A DNA stretch of 64,000 nt from Lacihabitans sp. CS3-21. Its GTDB lineage: Bacteria; Bacteroidota; Bacteroidia; Cytophagales; Spirosomataceae. Position numbers and translations under genes: made by a program. This document shows, one piece after another, positions 16,892-26,506 of this stretch (within the stretch, counting starts at the first letter, position 1; each line of letters opens with the position of its first letter). Location of the stretch: contig NZ_RJUD01000002.1 of assembly GCF_024343675.1 (NCBI RefSeq), positions 1-64,000 on the forward strand, given 5' to 3'. The notes beneath the pieces were generated by a model. The model had not been told where the DNA came from. It saw nothing but the letters and a program-made list of their open reading frames with translations, and did not search any database.

Positions 16892-16909
16892 TATCGCAAT
16901 ATTACGATA
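16892..16909 (-). promoter_or_regulatory. ArsR operator candidate upstream of arsR
   Basis: The 18-base near-palindrome TATCG-CAATATTA-CGATA is centred about 22 bases before the arsR start. The same half-sites recur at 16511-16526. Confidence 0.75.
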
Positions 16910-17039
16910 GAAATTTTGATATTTCAAACTATTTCGAATATTTTTTTTTGAAAGGGTCATTCACGTTTGGTTTTTTATAAAATATAGAGTCTTTAGGTAT
17001 AATTTATTGTACAAAATTTTATTTACAGAAAAATAATCT

Positions 17040-17047
17040 TACCTTTG
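17040..17047 (+). promoter_or_regulatory. -7 element of the rpsL-rpsG operon
   Basis: TACCTTTG is an exact TAnnTTTG match 54 bases upstream of the rpsL start. A -33 partner is only weakly visible (TTTT at 17017-17020, 19-base spacing). Confidence 0.55.
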
Positions 17048-17101
17048 CAGTCCCAATTTTGGGGAGATAGTATTTAATTAATTAATTTTTAACAGTTTAC
17101 A

Positions 17102-17515
17102 ATGCCTACTATACAGCAGTTAGTAAGAAAAGGAAGAGAGACATTAATGTACAAGTCGAAATCTCCGGCATTGGATTCTTGCCCTCAGCGTCGTGGGGTG
17201 TGCACAAGAGTTTATACTACTACACCAAAGAAGCCAAACTCGGCTCTTCGTAAAGTAGCTCGTGTACGTTTAACGAACCAGAAAGAAGTGAACGCCTACA
17301 TTCCAGGTGAAGGTCACAATTTGCAAGAGCACTCTATCGTATTGATTAGAGGTGGTCGTGTGAAAGACTTACCAGGTGTACGTTATCACATCGTTCGTGG
17401 GGCATTGGATACAGCCGGTGTAAACAACCGTAAGCAGAGTCGCTCTAAGTATGGTGCTAAACGTCCTAAGCCAGGTCAGGTAGCGGCAGCACCAACAAAA
17501 GGTAAGAAAAAATAA
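17102..17515 (+). CDS. rpsL: 30S ribosomal protein S12
   Basis: A 137-residue protein with the full S12 sequence: [12 protein letters not shown] start, [20 protein letters not shown] and [14 protein letters not shown]. The two lysines whose substitution gives streptomycin resistance (in TPKKPNS and GRVKDLPG) are wild type. The Asp of KDLPG is the residue methylthiolated by RimO in other bacteria. It stabilises the decoding centre of the small subunit. It is followed by rpsG after 115 bases. Confidence 0.99.
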   Translation: MPTIQQLVRKGRETLMYKSKSPALDSCPQRRGVCTRVYTTTPKKPNSALRKVARVRLTNQKEVNAYIPGEGHNLQEHSIVLIRGGRVKDLPGVRYHIVRGALDTAGVNNRKQSRSKYGAKRPKPGQVAAAPTKGKKK

Positions 17516-17630
17516 CAAGAAAATCTTTATAGTCTCTCACTGAGAGCACATATAGGGGAAGTAATGTTTGGTATTACCGAATGTGAATTAGTTTAAATCA
17601 TTAAACGAAACCTTCTTAAAAATTTAAGAA

Positions 17631-18098
17631 ATGAGAAAAGCAAAACCAAAAAAGCGTTACGTGTTACCTGATCCAAAATTCAGAGATGTAACCGTAACAA
17701 AGTTTGTAAACAACATGATGTACGACGGTAAAAAATCACTGGCTTACGGTATTTTTTATGGTGCATTAGAGATTGTTGAGAAACGTACGAGCGAAAACGG
17801 ATTAGAAATCTGGAAAAAAGCATTGAACAACGTTATGCCAGCTGTAGAGGTTAAGAGCCGTAGAGTGGGTGGTGCTACTTTCCAAGTTCCTACTGAAGTA
17901 AGAGCCGATCGTAAACAGTCATTAGGTATGAAATGGATGATCAACTACGCTCGTAAGCGTGGTGAGAAAACCATCACTGAGCGTTTAGCTGGCGAGATTA
18001 TCGCTGCTTCGAAAGGTGAAGGTGCATCTGTGAAAAAGAAAGATGATACGCACAGAATGGCAGATGCTAACAAAGCATTCTCGCACTTCAGATTGTAA
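17631..18098 (+). CDS. rpsG: 30S ribosomal protein S7
   Basis: A 155-residue S7 with [19 protein letters not shown] at the start and the conserved [19 protein letters not shown] and [12 protein letters not shown] segments. It is a primary 16S rRNA-binding protein that nucleates the head of the small subunit. It is co-transcribed with rpsL. Unlike the usual str operon, no fusA or tufA follows: a terminator stands 26 bases after the stop and an unrelated membrane protein gene comes next. Confidence 0.99.
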   Translation: MRKAKPKKRYVLPDPKFRDVTVTKFVNNMMYDGKKSLAYGIFYGALEIVEKRTSENGLEIWKKALNNVMPAVEVKSRRVGGATFQVPTEVRADRKQSLGMKWMINYARKRGEKTITERLAGEIIAASKGEGASVKKKDDTHRMADANKAFSHFRL

Positions 18099-18123
18099 TC
18101 GTCTATTCTACAGACCAAAAGAG

Positions 18124-18152
18124 AACCTCTCGATTATTCGGGAGGTTTTTTT
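18124..18152 (+). terminator. terminator of rpsL-rpsG
   Basis: Stem AACCTC / GAGGTT, extended inside by CG pairs, followed by a run of T. It closes the two-gene ribosomal operon. Confidence 0.85.
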
Positions 18153-18269
18153 GTGGGTAAATGTTTCTGTAAAATAGAAATCTTCATAGAAATTGCGTTT
18201 TCTGCTTAATGTCATAAATATTGGTTTGGTTATTATTTAGTTTTATCACTCAACCTAAATAACCCCGAT

Positions 18270-18767
18270 ATGACGAGTTTTAGAGTAAGGCCTAAGTTCA
18301 GGAAAGAATATCCCGATAAGCCGAAGGAATTAGTAGAAAAAATCAATAAAAGATTAGCGACGCAGCACGACCATATTGATGGCAAAGTGTTTCTTACCCA
18401 CGGACTTTTTAGAATCTTGCCTGAATATCAGCATTTTTGGTCGCCACAGCTAAATGTGTCTTTTGAAGAAACAGAAAATGGAACTGTTTTGCGAGGAATG
18501 TACGGACCGCATCCCACAGTTTGGGCAGTTTTTTTGTTTGGTTATGCTATTTTGGGGCTGGCTACATTTTTCATTACTATTATTGGCTTGGTAAAATATT
18601 CACTGCATATTGACAGTCAGATACTTTGGCTGTTACCTTTTTTGCTTGGAGGTTTAGTGATTCTGTATTTTGTGGCACAAACTGGACAGAAAATGGGTGT
18701 GGAGCAGACTTTTCAACTGCATCACTTTTTTGAAGAATCGATTGGTGAAACCGTTCACATAAGCTGA
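18270..18767 (+). CDS. two-helix membrane protein of unknown function
   Basis: A 165-residue protein with a charged N-terminal domain of about 85 residues (SFRVRPKFRKEYPDKPKELVEKINKR near the start). Two transmembrane helices follow (VWAVFLFGYAILGLATFFI and LWLLPFLLGGLVILYFV), then a soluble tail (QTFQLHHFFEESIG). It has no signal peptide and I do not recognise a family. Composition and codon use are normal for the window, so it is very probably a real gene. It stands alone between two plus-strand units. Confidence 0.7.
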   Translation: MTSFRVRPKFRKEYPDKPKELVEKINKRLATQHDHIDGKVFLTHGLFRILPEYQHFWSPQLNVSFEETENGTVLRGMYGPHPTVWAVFLFGYAILGLATFFITIIGLVKYSLHIDSQILWLLPFLLGGLVILYFVAQTGQKMGVEQTFQLHHFFEESIGETVHIS

Positions 18768-18898
18768 TTATTAGGTTATTGACATTAATATGTATTCGCA
18801 CAACATATATAGGCATGAATTTTGAGTAATTTTTAGGGTAAAGTCTGTATTCTCGTAACTTCAGATTTTTACATTCCTATAAAAATACTTATTTATAA

Positions 18899-20788
18899 AT
18901 GCTTAAATACTTATCCATATTAATACTAATTTTAATAACCCAAGAATGCGTTTTTGCACAAGAATACGTGGTAAATTGGCAAAAATCTTATGGGGGAGAA
19001 AGAAATGAAGTGGCATATGCGGGAGTAGAAACATCTGACGGTGGGTTTATTCTGGTGGGTTCTACCAATTCAAAAAATAGCTTTGATGTAAAAGACTCCA
19101 AAGGATTTGATGGCACAGGAGGAAATGATTTTTGGATTTCAAAAGTTTCAAATACTGGGGCTATCGTTTGGGCAAAGACTTTTGGTGGTTCAAAGGACGA
19201 CGTGGCAACTTCGATTGTCAAAACTTTAAATAATGAATATTTAATATTAGGCACTTCTCAGTCTACTGACGGTGACGCCATATTTAATGGGGTAAATGGC
19301 GGCTTGATACTTATTAGGCTTAAAGAGAATGGAGATTTTGTTTCCAAACGACTTTTTGCTGGAGGAAATAGCAACTCTGGGGTTTCATTTCAACAAGTAA
19401 ATAGTTTTAGTAAACCCACCATAAAAATTCTAGCTGACGGCCAGTTTATAGTCGGTGCAACTAGATCCATCGGTGTAAATCCATTTTCTGGATACGATTT
19501 TTATGTTGCAAAGCTCTCTACGTTTGGAGATACACTCTGGGAGAAAACATTCGGTGGTGGCTTAGAAGATTACATGAACGATATAATCCAAACTTCTGAC
19601 GGAGGATATTTGATGGTGGGAGGGACACTTTCGTTAGAGAGGGATATCACAGGGGCAGGCCAAGGTTTTCTTGATATGTTAGTGATCAAAATTGATGGCA
19701 CTGGAAGGCAACTTTGGGAAAAAGGATTTGGTGGAAATAATTACGATGTGGCGTTTTCGGCACTAGAAAATAGTTCTAAAACTGGGTTTTATATTGCGGG
19801 AGAGTCAAGCTCAATAAATGGTCAAATTGGGAATTCATTGGGGGAGAAAGATGGTATTATTTTGAGAATCGATAAAAACGGGATTTTGCAGAATAAAAAT
19901 CACTTTGGCGGCATCGAAAACGATGGTTTTTATAGTTTGATACGTGGCACTGATGGCGTATTGTATGCATCTGGCACAAGCCAGTCCACAATAGGCACTA
20001 CCAAGCCCAAAGGCACCTTGACAGATGTTTGGTTGATGGCTTTGAAAGAAGAGACCTTTGTGCCTATTTTTCATAAATTGTTTGGTGGAGCTGATATCGA
20101 TTTGGCTCGACAAGTTATTTATTCTTCAAAAAACGGCTTATTCTTGGCTGCAAGTAGTCGCTCGGCAGATGGCGATGCAAGTGTTAATAGAGGCCAAAGT
20201 GATTTTTGGGCTCTTAATTTGAGTTTGCCTCCTCCAATTATTTTTGGAAAGTTTCAGGCTTTTTTAAATGAAAGGCAAGAGATAGAATTGGTTTGGACTA
20301 CAACATTTGAACAAAACTCTCAGTTTATTTTCATAGAAAAAAGCGATGATAATAAAGCGTTTTTTCAGAAAGATGAGCAGGCTGCAGTTGGGGTTTCCAC
20401 TGGAATAGTTTCTTATAGATTTATAGACAAAAATCCAATTTTTGGCAACAATTATTATAGATTGAGATATACGGATTTAGCAAATAAATCTTACGTTGGC
20501 CCAACTGTAAGCTTTAACTTTTTACCCCTTTCGATTTTAAATTTGCCCATAGATCAATTCAGGGTTTATCCAAACCCTGCTACAGATTTTGTACTAATTG
20601 ATACCTTTTTAGAAAACCCAACCATTCAACTGGTGGATGCAAAAGGTATTAGCGTGCCTTTTGAGTTAATTAAAATTGGTGATTCTTCTTACAAAATAAT
20701 TTTAGCAAATAATCCTTCCATTGGCATTTATCATGTGGTGGTTTCTAATAGTGTAGCTAAGCAGACCAAGAAAATTATTGTTAACTAA
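18899..20788 (+). CDS. T9SS-exported repeat protein
   Basis: A 629-residue precursor with a signal peptide (about 1-20, ending VFAQ). Residues 25-445 hold seven or so repeats of a propeller-like unit with the pattern GG-x3-D ... S-DGG-x3-G ... W-K-FGG, for example KTFGGSKDD and KTFGGGLEDYMND. An immunoglobulin-like segment follows, and the last 75 residues are a type A sorting domain (VYPNPATDFVLID ... GIYHVVVSN ... KKIIVN). That signal directs passage through the type IX secretion system and, usually, attachment at the cell surface. No catalytic residues are seen; adhesion or scaffold is plausible but inferred. Confidence 0.85.
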   Translation: MLKYLSILILILITQECVFAQEYVVNWQKSYGGERNEVAYAGVETSDGGFILVGSTNSKNSFDVKDSKGFDGTGGNDFWISKVSNTGAIVWAKTFGGSKDDVATSIVKTLNNEYLILGTSQSTDGDAIFNGVNGGLILIRLKENGDFVSKRLFAGGNSNSGVSFQQVNSFSKPTIKILADGQFIVGATRSIGVNPFSGYDFYVAKLSTFGDTLWEKTFGGGLEDYMNDIIQTSDGGYLMVGGTLSLERDITGAGQGFLDMLVIKIDGTGRQLWEKGFGGNNYDVAFSALENSSKTGFYIAGESSSINGQIGNSLGEKDGIILRIDKNGILQNKNHFGGIENDGFYSLIRGTDGVLYASGTSQSTIGTTKPKGTLTDVWLMALKEETFVPIFHKLFGGADIDLARQVIYSSKNGLFLAASSRSADGDASVNRGQSDFWALNLSLPPPIIFGKFQAFLNERQEIELVWTTTFEQNSQFIFIEKSDDNKAFFQKDEQAAVGVSTGIVSYRFIDKNPIFGNNYYRLRYTDLANKSYVGPTVSFNFLPLSILNLPIDQFRVYPNPATDFVLIDTFLENPTIQLVDAKGISVPFELIKIGDSSYKIILANNPSIGIYHVVVSNSVAKQTKKIIVN

Positions 20789-20830
20789 TGGTTTTAGGGC
20801 TAAATTGCAAAAATATTTGACTTTATATAA

Positions 20831-21805
20831 ATGATTAAAACCATAAAGTGGGGAATTTTGGGTGCAGGTAAAATTGCCGCAAAGTTTGCTTCAGATTTAA
20901 ATAAAACAACTGGTATCGAGCTGGTAGCGGTGGCCAGTACTTCATTGGAAAGAGCTCAGCAATTTGCATTAAATCATCATGTTAGGCATGCCTTCGGTAG
21001 TTATGAAGCCTTATTTACAGTGGATATAGATGTAGTTTATGTAGCAACGCCACATACCTATCACAAGGAGCACTCTTTGTTGTGTTTAAACAAAGGTGTT
21101 GGGGTTTTGTGTGAAAAACCATTTGCTATGGATGAGATAGAGGTAAACGAGATGGTAGCTCTAGCAAGGAAAAATCAAGTGTTTTTGATGGAAGCCATGT
21201 GGACACGTTTCTTGCCTAGTACTTTGAAGGTACAATCGTGGATAGCTGAAGGTAAAATAGGTAATATTAAAACAATACATGCTGATTTTGGATTTAAAGC
21301 TGCTTTCGACGAAAAATCTCGCCTTTTCAATCCTAGCTTGGGCGGTGGGGCATTTTTAGATATCGGAATTTATCCAGCTTTCTTGTCTTTGTTATTATTG
21401 GGTTACCCATCTAAGATTTTGGCAGCAAGCATTTTTTCTAAAACAGGAACAGACGAAACCACCTCTTTTATTTACCAATATGACAACCAAAGTACAGCAG
21501 TGTTAAATTGTACGGTTGTGGCTCACACGGACTGTGATGCCCGGATTTATGGAGAAAATGGCTCCATTAAAATGCATGGTAGATTTCATGAGGCCACTCG
21601 TTTGACTTTATACACTTTGGAAGGAGTGGAAGTGGAGACTTTGGAGTTTCCAAGAGATACTTTTGGTTATAATTATGAAATCGAAGAGGTTAATGACTGC
21701 CTCAGAAATGGCCTATTAGAAAGCTCTAATTGGTCTTTGGCTGATAGTAATAAACTTATTCATTTGTTGGACAAAACTAGAGAGGCAGCTAAGATAGTGT
21801 ACTGA
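20831..21805 (+). CDS. Gfo/Idh/MocA-family oxidoreductase
   Basis: A 324-residue protein with an N-terminal Rossmann domain (WGILGAGKIAAKFASDL) and the family signature VLCEKPFAM, whose Lys is catalytic. A C-terminal alpha/beta substrate domain includes GGGAFLDIGIYPAFL. These NAD(P)-dependent enzymes oxidise or reduce sugars, inositols and related diols. The substrate is not predictable here. It lies 42 bases behind the T9SS protein gene, with no terminator seen between them. Confidence 0.9.
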   Translation: MIKTIKWGILGAGKIAAKFASDLNKTTGIELVAVASTSLERAQQFALNHHVRHAFGSYEALFTVDIDVVYVATPHTYHKEHSLLCLNKGVGVLCEKPFAMDEIEVNEMVALARKNQVFLMEAMWTRFLPSTLKVQSWIAEGKIGNIKTIHADFGFKAAFDEKSRLFNPSLGGGAFLDIGIYPAFLSLLLLGYPSKILAASIFSKTGTDETTSFIYQYDNQSTAVLNCTVVAHTDCDARIYGENGSIKMHGRFHEATRLTLYTLEGVEVETLEFPRDTFGYNYEIEEVNDCLRNGLLESSNWSLADSNKLIHLLDKTREAAKIVY

Positions 21806-21838
21806 ATAGCTTAATTTAATTTTTTTGGATTAAACTAA

Positions 21839-22366
21839 TTATCTTATTGGGATATTCAACACAGTGTTTTCCCAATTTAGTGTTAAATCTATGCCTCCCT
21901 CTGCTATTTCATTGAGTTTGATGGTCAGTTGTTCAATAGCCTTTTGGGTTTTACCGGCTTCTACTTTAAACCTCAAATAGTCTTTAGTTTCGTCATAATT
22001 GGTTCCCCACTGTCCTGTTTCTGTATTCAGTATTATTGTCCAATATTTTTCACCAGGGATAGTCCATAGGCTATATTTGCCGTCTTTTACTTTTCGTTTG
22101 CCAAAAGTACAAGTTCTGGAAAAACTAATCGTGGTGGCTTCATTGGCCCCAGTTCTCCATACGGTATTGTAGGGTATAAGTTCGCCAAATATTTTTCTTT
22201 CTTTCATTAATGGTCTGCAGTAGCCAAGTTCTACTTTTAAGTCTCTTTTGCCTTTGGCAGTGAGTTTCTCAAATGGGCTGTGGCTCTTCGTATAGGTACG
22301 CACACCGTATAGGGCTAGAACCAACACACCGATGACAATAAAGATTATATTTAGTGCTTTTTTCAT
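21839..22366 (-). CDS. DUF2911 protein with N-terminal membrane anchor
   Basis: A 175-residue protein with one N-terminal transmembrane helix (NIIFIVIGVLVLALYGV). Its domain carries the DUF2911 hallmarks VELGYCRPLMKERKIFGELIPYN, VWRTGANEATTI and KYSLWTIPGEKYWTIILN. The family is common in Bacteroidetes and its function is unknown. It is 3 bases behind the comEC stop on the same strand, so it is the last gene of the panB-comEC unit. Confidence 0.88.
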   Translation of the reverse strand: MKKALNIIFIVIGVLVLALYGVRTYTKSHSPFEKLTAKGKRDLKVELGYCRPLMKERKIFGELIPYNTVWRTGANEATTISFSRTCTFGKRKVKDGKYSLWTIPGEKYWTIILNTETGQWGTNYDETKDYLRFKVEAGKTQKAIEQLTIKLNEIAEGGIDLTLNWENTVLNIPIR

Positions 22367-22368
22367 GA

Positions 22369-24396
22369 TTAAAAGGTTAATGTTTTCGATCCGGTATCAT
22401 ACAAAACTACCAATTTTTTCTTTTTTTGTTCAGCCTCCGCTTTGATTTTTTCTACAACCCATTTTTTATTAGAGCCATCCAGTATAATCGTGCCATCAAA
22501 TTCTGATAAATTTGTGAGGTCTTTTATGGCATTTTCTGAGCAGACTAAATACGGGCTATTTTTTTCAATAATTTTTCCATTTGGTGTCTTCATCCATTGG
22601 ATATTTCCCAAATCATTATTTATGATGAAGTTTCCTTGATCAGCGATTTTTTGTGTTTTATAATTCTTTATGCCTTTGGCGTCATAATAGTTTTTTAGGT
22701 GGAATTGATAAATAAGTGGCTCATTGCAAAGCGAATCTGTAGAAATAAAAGTAGCCGAACGACCCTCAATGACTGAAATTCCCCAGCCGTTTGGAATAAA
22801 ATGGAAGGTGATTTCTTTTTGTTTGTTTTGTTTGAATAGCTGATTTGCTCCACTAATAGTTAGAAAAAGGCAGGTAATTGCAATCAATTTTATATAAATG
22901 ACCTCTTTTTTTTTGAAGAATACAAGTATAGAAGCAATGGTCAAAAACAAAAATATTACAGTCGTGATGGATATTGAAAGCCCTGTACTTAGTGCGTTTG
23001 GAAGTTCTGCAATCAAATAAACTGAGTAATTGAGAATATCAATTAACCATTTGAAAATGAATCCTAAAGCCGCTCCTAAATAAGGTATTTTGGCAATAAA
23101 CAATACCAATAAGCCAATCGGAAGCATGAAAGAAGACACCAATGAAACTACGGGATTGGCCAGTAGAAAATAGTTTGGAAATTGATGGAAATAGTAAAGT
23201 GTAAGCGGCAAAGTGAAAATCTGGGCGGCGATAGATACTGCTGAAATTTCCCAAATCCAACGAATAGGCTTCCATTTAAAATAAAATAGTCTTTTTAGGC
23301 TCGGATAAATTACCATTATGCCAAAAACCGCCAAATAAGATAGCTGAAAACCAACATCATAGAGCCAATTGGGTACAATGATGAGTAGAATTATAGCAGA
23401 CAATAATAGTGTATTGACGGGATTATCGTCACGTCGGAAAAATGTCCCCAATTGTATCATAGAAAACATCAAAGTAGACCTGCAAACACTAGGACTTAGT
23501 CCTGTAAATATGGCATACGACCAGAGTAATATCAAGATAGCAGCCAAAAAGAAAGGTTTTTTCTTGTCTAAAAATAGCCCTAATAGTTTATTCAGTACTA
23601 CAAATAATATGACCACATGCATGCCTGAAACCGCCAAAACATGTATGGCACCGGTGGCAGAATACCACTGTTTGGTTTCAAAATCTAGCTCAGCCTTCAT
23701 GCCGCCAATCATAGCTTCCGCTACGCCCATTTGTTTTGGAGTATCTAAAATTTCTTTAAAAACTGTATGGGTATAAACATTTAAAGAATTGGCAAACTTC
23801 AACAAAGACCAACCTTTCATTTCGCCGGCCAGTTTAAAATCGCCTTCCCTCAAAAACTGATGCGTGAATATGTTTTTTCGTGCTTGATAGCTTTTATAAT
23901 CAAACTCAAATGGGTTTTTAGGGGCTTCTATTTCTCTAATCGTATTTTTCAATATATATACTTCACCATATTTTGGAACAGTATTGGCCTCTTTGTTGAA
24001 GTAAAGCATGGTCTCACCAACTACATTTTGCCATTTACTGCCTTTTTTTACAGCAAATATCTTTGCTGTCACTTTGTAAGTCTTGGGCTTAGATTCGGTA
24101 TATGAGTCAATCATAGCCATGTATTGGTCGAACTTACCAACCTTGGTGATATGATTCCCTTGATTTTTCTGATCAAAAAGATACGAACTGGCCAAGCCTA
24201 AGCCTAGAAAAAGAAGCGGAATGGTGTGTTTTAGAAAACGCAGTTTATTAATTTTTGTAGAAAGAATACCTAATAAAAATGCAGTACTTATAAAAATATA
24301 GATTTGGCCAAGCTGTGGTTGATACCATTGGTAGAGATAAATACCTACTACTAATAGTATAAAATATCTTAATACAGGTATGGATCTTAGGTACAT
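22369..24396 (-). CDS. comEC: ComEC/Rec2-family DNA-uptake channel protein
   Basis: A 675-residue polytopic membrane protein. Two N-terminal helices are followed by a soluble OB-like domain (residues about 85-190, DUF4131 type) and then the competence core with GAIHVLAVSGMHVV near residue 249, GLSPSVCRSTLM and many transmembrane helices. ComEC moves single-stranded DNA across the inner membrane in natural transformation. The C-terminal 160 residues are soluble but show none of the His/Asp motifs of the metallo-beta-lactamase domain found in Firmicutes ComEC. It sits between panB (1 base away) and the DUF2911 gene. Whether this organism is transformable cannot be told here. Confidence 0.9.
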   Translation of the reverse strand: MYLRSIPVLRYFILLVVGIYLYQWYQPQLGQIYIFISTAFLLGILSTKINKLRFLKHTIPLLFLGLGLASSYLFDQKNQGNHITKVGKFDQYMAMIDSYTESKPKTYKVTAKIFAVKKGSKWQNVVGETMLYFNKEANTVPKYGEVYILKNTIREIEAPKNPFEFDYKSYQARKNIFTHQFLREGDFKLAGEMKGWSLLKFANSLNVYTHTVFKEILDTPKQMGVAEAMIGGMKAELDFETKQWYSATGAIHVLAVSGMHVVILFVVLNKLLGLFLDKKKPFFLAAILILLWSYAIFTGLSPSVCRSTLMFSMIQLGTFFRRDDNPVNTLLLSAIILLIIVPNWLYDVGFQLSYLAVFGIMVIYPSLKRLFYFKWKPIRWIWEISAVSIAAQIFTLPLTLYYFHQFPNYFLLANPVVSLVSSFMLPIGLLVLFIAKIPYLGAALGFIFKWLIDILNYSVYLIAELPNALSTGLSISITTVIFLFLTIASILVFFKKKEVIYIKLIAITCLFLTISGANQLFKQNKQKEITFHFIPNGWGISVIEGRSATFISTDSLCNEPLIYQFHLKNYYDAKGIKNYKTQKIADQGNFIINNDLGNIQWMKTPNGKIIEKNSPYLVCSENAIKDLTNLSEFDGTIILDGSNKKWVVEKIKAEAEQKKKKLVVLYDTGSKTLTF

Positions 24397-24397
24397 A

Positions 24398-25213
24398 TCA
24401 ATAAGACTCCTTTTTGTTAGGAAAGTCTCCAGACTTTACATCGCTAATGTAGTTTGTAAAAGCAGTATTCATCATGGTGGCTAGGTCGGCATACCTTCTC
24501 AAAAACCTTGGGGAAAAGTCTTGGTTGATGCCCAACATATCATGGATTACCAATATTTGTCCGTCGCAACCGTTTCCTGCACCGATTCCTATTGTCGGAA
24601 TTTCAAGTGTTTGGCTGACTTCTGTGGCCAGTTTAGCGGGTATTTTTTCTAATACTACACCAAAACATCCCAAGTCTTGTAATAATTTTACGTTATCTCG
24701 CAGTTGCTGAGCCTCTTCGTCTTCTTTGGCTCTTACGGTGTAAGTCCCAAATTTATATATAGATTGTGGAGTTAGACCTAGGTGTCCCATTACTGGAATT
24801 CCTGCACTCAAAACTCTCGCTATAGACTCTTCTATTTCTTTTCCGCCTTCCATTTTTACAGCATGGGCACCAGACTCTTTCATGATTTTTATAGCAGAAC
24901 GGAGTGCTTCTTCTGAATTGCCTTGATAGCTACCAAATGGCAAATCGACTACAACCAATGCTCTTTTTACGGCTCTTATGACTCCTTGGGCATGATAAAT
25001 CATTTGATCCAGCGTAATTGGTAGGGTAGTTTGGTGACCAGCCATGACATTTGATGCGGAATCGCCAACCAGTATCACTTCAATTCCAGCTGCGTCAACC
25101 AATGTGGCCATGGAAAAATCATATGCAGTCAAACAAACAATTTTTTCCTTTTTGTTTTTTAATTCTTTTAAGGTGTTGGTGGTTACCCTTTTGATCTCTG
25201 AATGTACTGACAT
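24398..25213 (-). CDS. panB: 3-methyl-2-oxobutanoate hydroxymethyltransferase
   Basis: A 271-residue TIM-barrel enzyme that adds a hydroxymethyl group from methylene-tetrahydrofolate to alpha-ketoisovalerate, the first step of pantothenate synthesis. Conserved segments include [20 protein letters not shown], the metal-binding [29 protein letters not shown] and [21 protein letters not shown]. It is cytoplasmic. It is co-directional with the EnvC-like gene upstream (7-base gap) and comEC downstream (1-base gap), so it is probably expressed from an envelope-operon transcript. The other pan genes are not here. Confidence 0.97.
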   Translation of the reverse strand: MSVHSEIKRVTTNTLKELKNKKEKIVCLTAYDFSMATLVDAAGIEVILVGDSASNVMAGHQTTLPITLDQMIYHAQGVIRAVKRALVVVDLPFGSYQGNSEEALRSAIKIMKESGAHAVKMEGGKEIEESIARVLSAGIPVMGHLGLTPQSIYKFGTYTVRAKEDEEAQQLRDNVKLLQDLGCFGVVLEKIPAKLATEVSQTLEIPTIGIGAGNGCDGQILVIHDMLGINQDFSPRFLRRYADLATMMNTAFTNYISDVKSGDFPNKKESY

Positions 25214-25220
25214 TTTAATA

Positions 25221-26492
25221 TTATTTAGACCCTAACCAAGGTTCGGGATTGAGTTTACTGAAATTATGCCAAATCTGGAAGTTTATTTCCGGACTACCGT
25301 CTTTGTAGGCTACGGTACCAATTTGTTGCTGAAGGCTTACTTGCTGATTGATGCTCACATTTACATTATCAAGGTTGGCATAAACCGTATAATAATCTCC
25401 ATGTTGAATCGCTACTACATTGTTTAGGCCAGGAATTTGTGAAATGTCCAATACAACTCCCTCAAATACGGCTCTCACTGCTGCATTGGGAGATGACTGA
25501 ATGTCAATGCCATTGTTATCAATTTTCAAACCTTTAAGTACAGGATGATTTTTGACCCCAAACTTATCTGATACAAAACCATCTACTGGCCAGGGAAGTC
25601 TTGCTTTGCTCGCTCCAAAATTTTTGCTGGAGATTCTATTGGGCTTACTGCCAGTTTCAGCCTCTTTTACAACAGCTTTCTTACTTTCTCTATCTCCCAA
25701 TATTTTCTTTTCTCTTTCTTCTATTTCTATTTGTTTTTCTTTTCGTGAGGCTGGTACTTTTCTAGCTTTTTGTTCTTTCTCAATTGCATTCGAAATTACC
25801 GAATTCAAGCTTGCAAGTGCTGCTTTTGATTTCTCCAATTCTCCTTTAAGATCTTTTTCTTTATTATTGAGGTCTTTTACTATCAAATCTTGTTTTTCTC
25901 GCAATGCCTCCAGACTCTTGGCTTCAATTTTTACTATGTTGATCAGATTTTGCTGCGTGATTTTTTTCTGAAGAAGCGTTCTTTGGCGTTGCTTGAGCAT
26001 TTCGCCTATTTTTTTGATTTGTAAAAGTTGATGTTTCCTGTTTTCAGTATATTGTTCCAAATATTTGTATCTCAAAAAAAGCTCGCTTAAAGAACCAGAC
26101 GAAAACAAAAATCCCATTTTGGTGAGTTTGTTGCTGTTTTTTGATTCTCGATAAATAGTTGCAGAATATTCAGTCTGTAAGGCATTTAGCTGTTTAAAAA
26201 GGTCGCTTTGGGCTTTTTGGATTTCCACCATTTCTACTTTTATGAGTTCGATATCTTCTAGAGCTAAATCAATTTTGTTTTGTTGATTTTCTATTTGTTG
26301 ATTGATGGCTTTTATATGACCAAGCGTATTTTGCTTTTCTTTTTGTGTCTCGTTCAGTATTTTTTTTACCTGAGCAATCTTTTGAAGGTTCTTTTTTTTA
26401 TCAGATTCAAGAGCTGCTCTACTTTTTGGTTTTTGAGCAAAACTGGATAACGACAATAGAAATACAAAAAATAAAATAACGTATTTTTTCAT
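25221..26492 (-). CDS. EnvC-like murein hydrolase activator with degenerate M23 domain
   Basis: A 423-residue exported protein: a signal peptide (about 1-19, ending SFAQ), two long coiled-coil stretches (about 20-115 and 140-250), then a C-terminal LytM/M23 domain. The zinc ligands expected in active M23 enzymes are replaced. The usual HxGxD position reads NNGIDI, and the final HxH region reads YTVYANL, where an active enzyme has YAHL. It is therefore more likely an activator of amidases at the division site, like EnvC or NlpD, than a hydrolase. It follows the DUF4292 and TPR genes in a conserved Bacteroidetes cluster. Confidence 0.88.
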   Translation of the reverse strand: MKKYVILFFVFLLSLSSFAQKPKSRAALESDKKKNLQKIAQVKKILNETQKEKQNTLGHIKAINQQIENQQNKIDLALEDIELIKVEMVEIQKAQSDLFKQLNALQTEYSATIYRESKNSNKLTKMGFLFSSGSLSELFLRYKYLEQYTENRKHQLLQIKKIGEMLKQRQRTLLQKKITQQNLINIVKIEAKSLEALREKQDLIVKDLNNKEKDLKGELEKSKAALASLNSVISNAIEKEQKARKVPASRKEKQIEIEEREKKILGDRESKKAVVKEAETGSKPNRISSKNFGASKARLPWPVDGFVSDKFGVKNHPVLKGLKIDNNGIDIQSSPNAAVRAVFEGVVLDISQIPGLNNVVAIQHGDYYTVYANLDNVNVSINQQVSLQQQIGTVAYKDGSPEINFQIWHNFSKLNPEPWLGSK

Positions 26493-26506
26493 AGTATGAC
26501 CTAACC

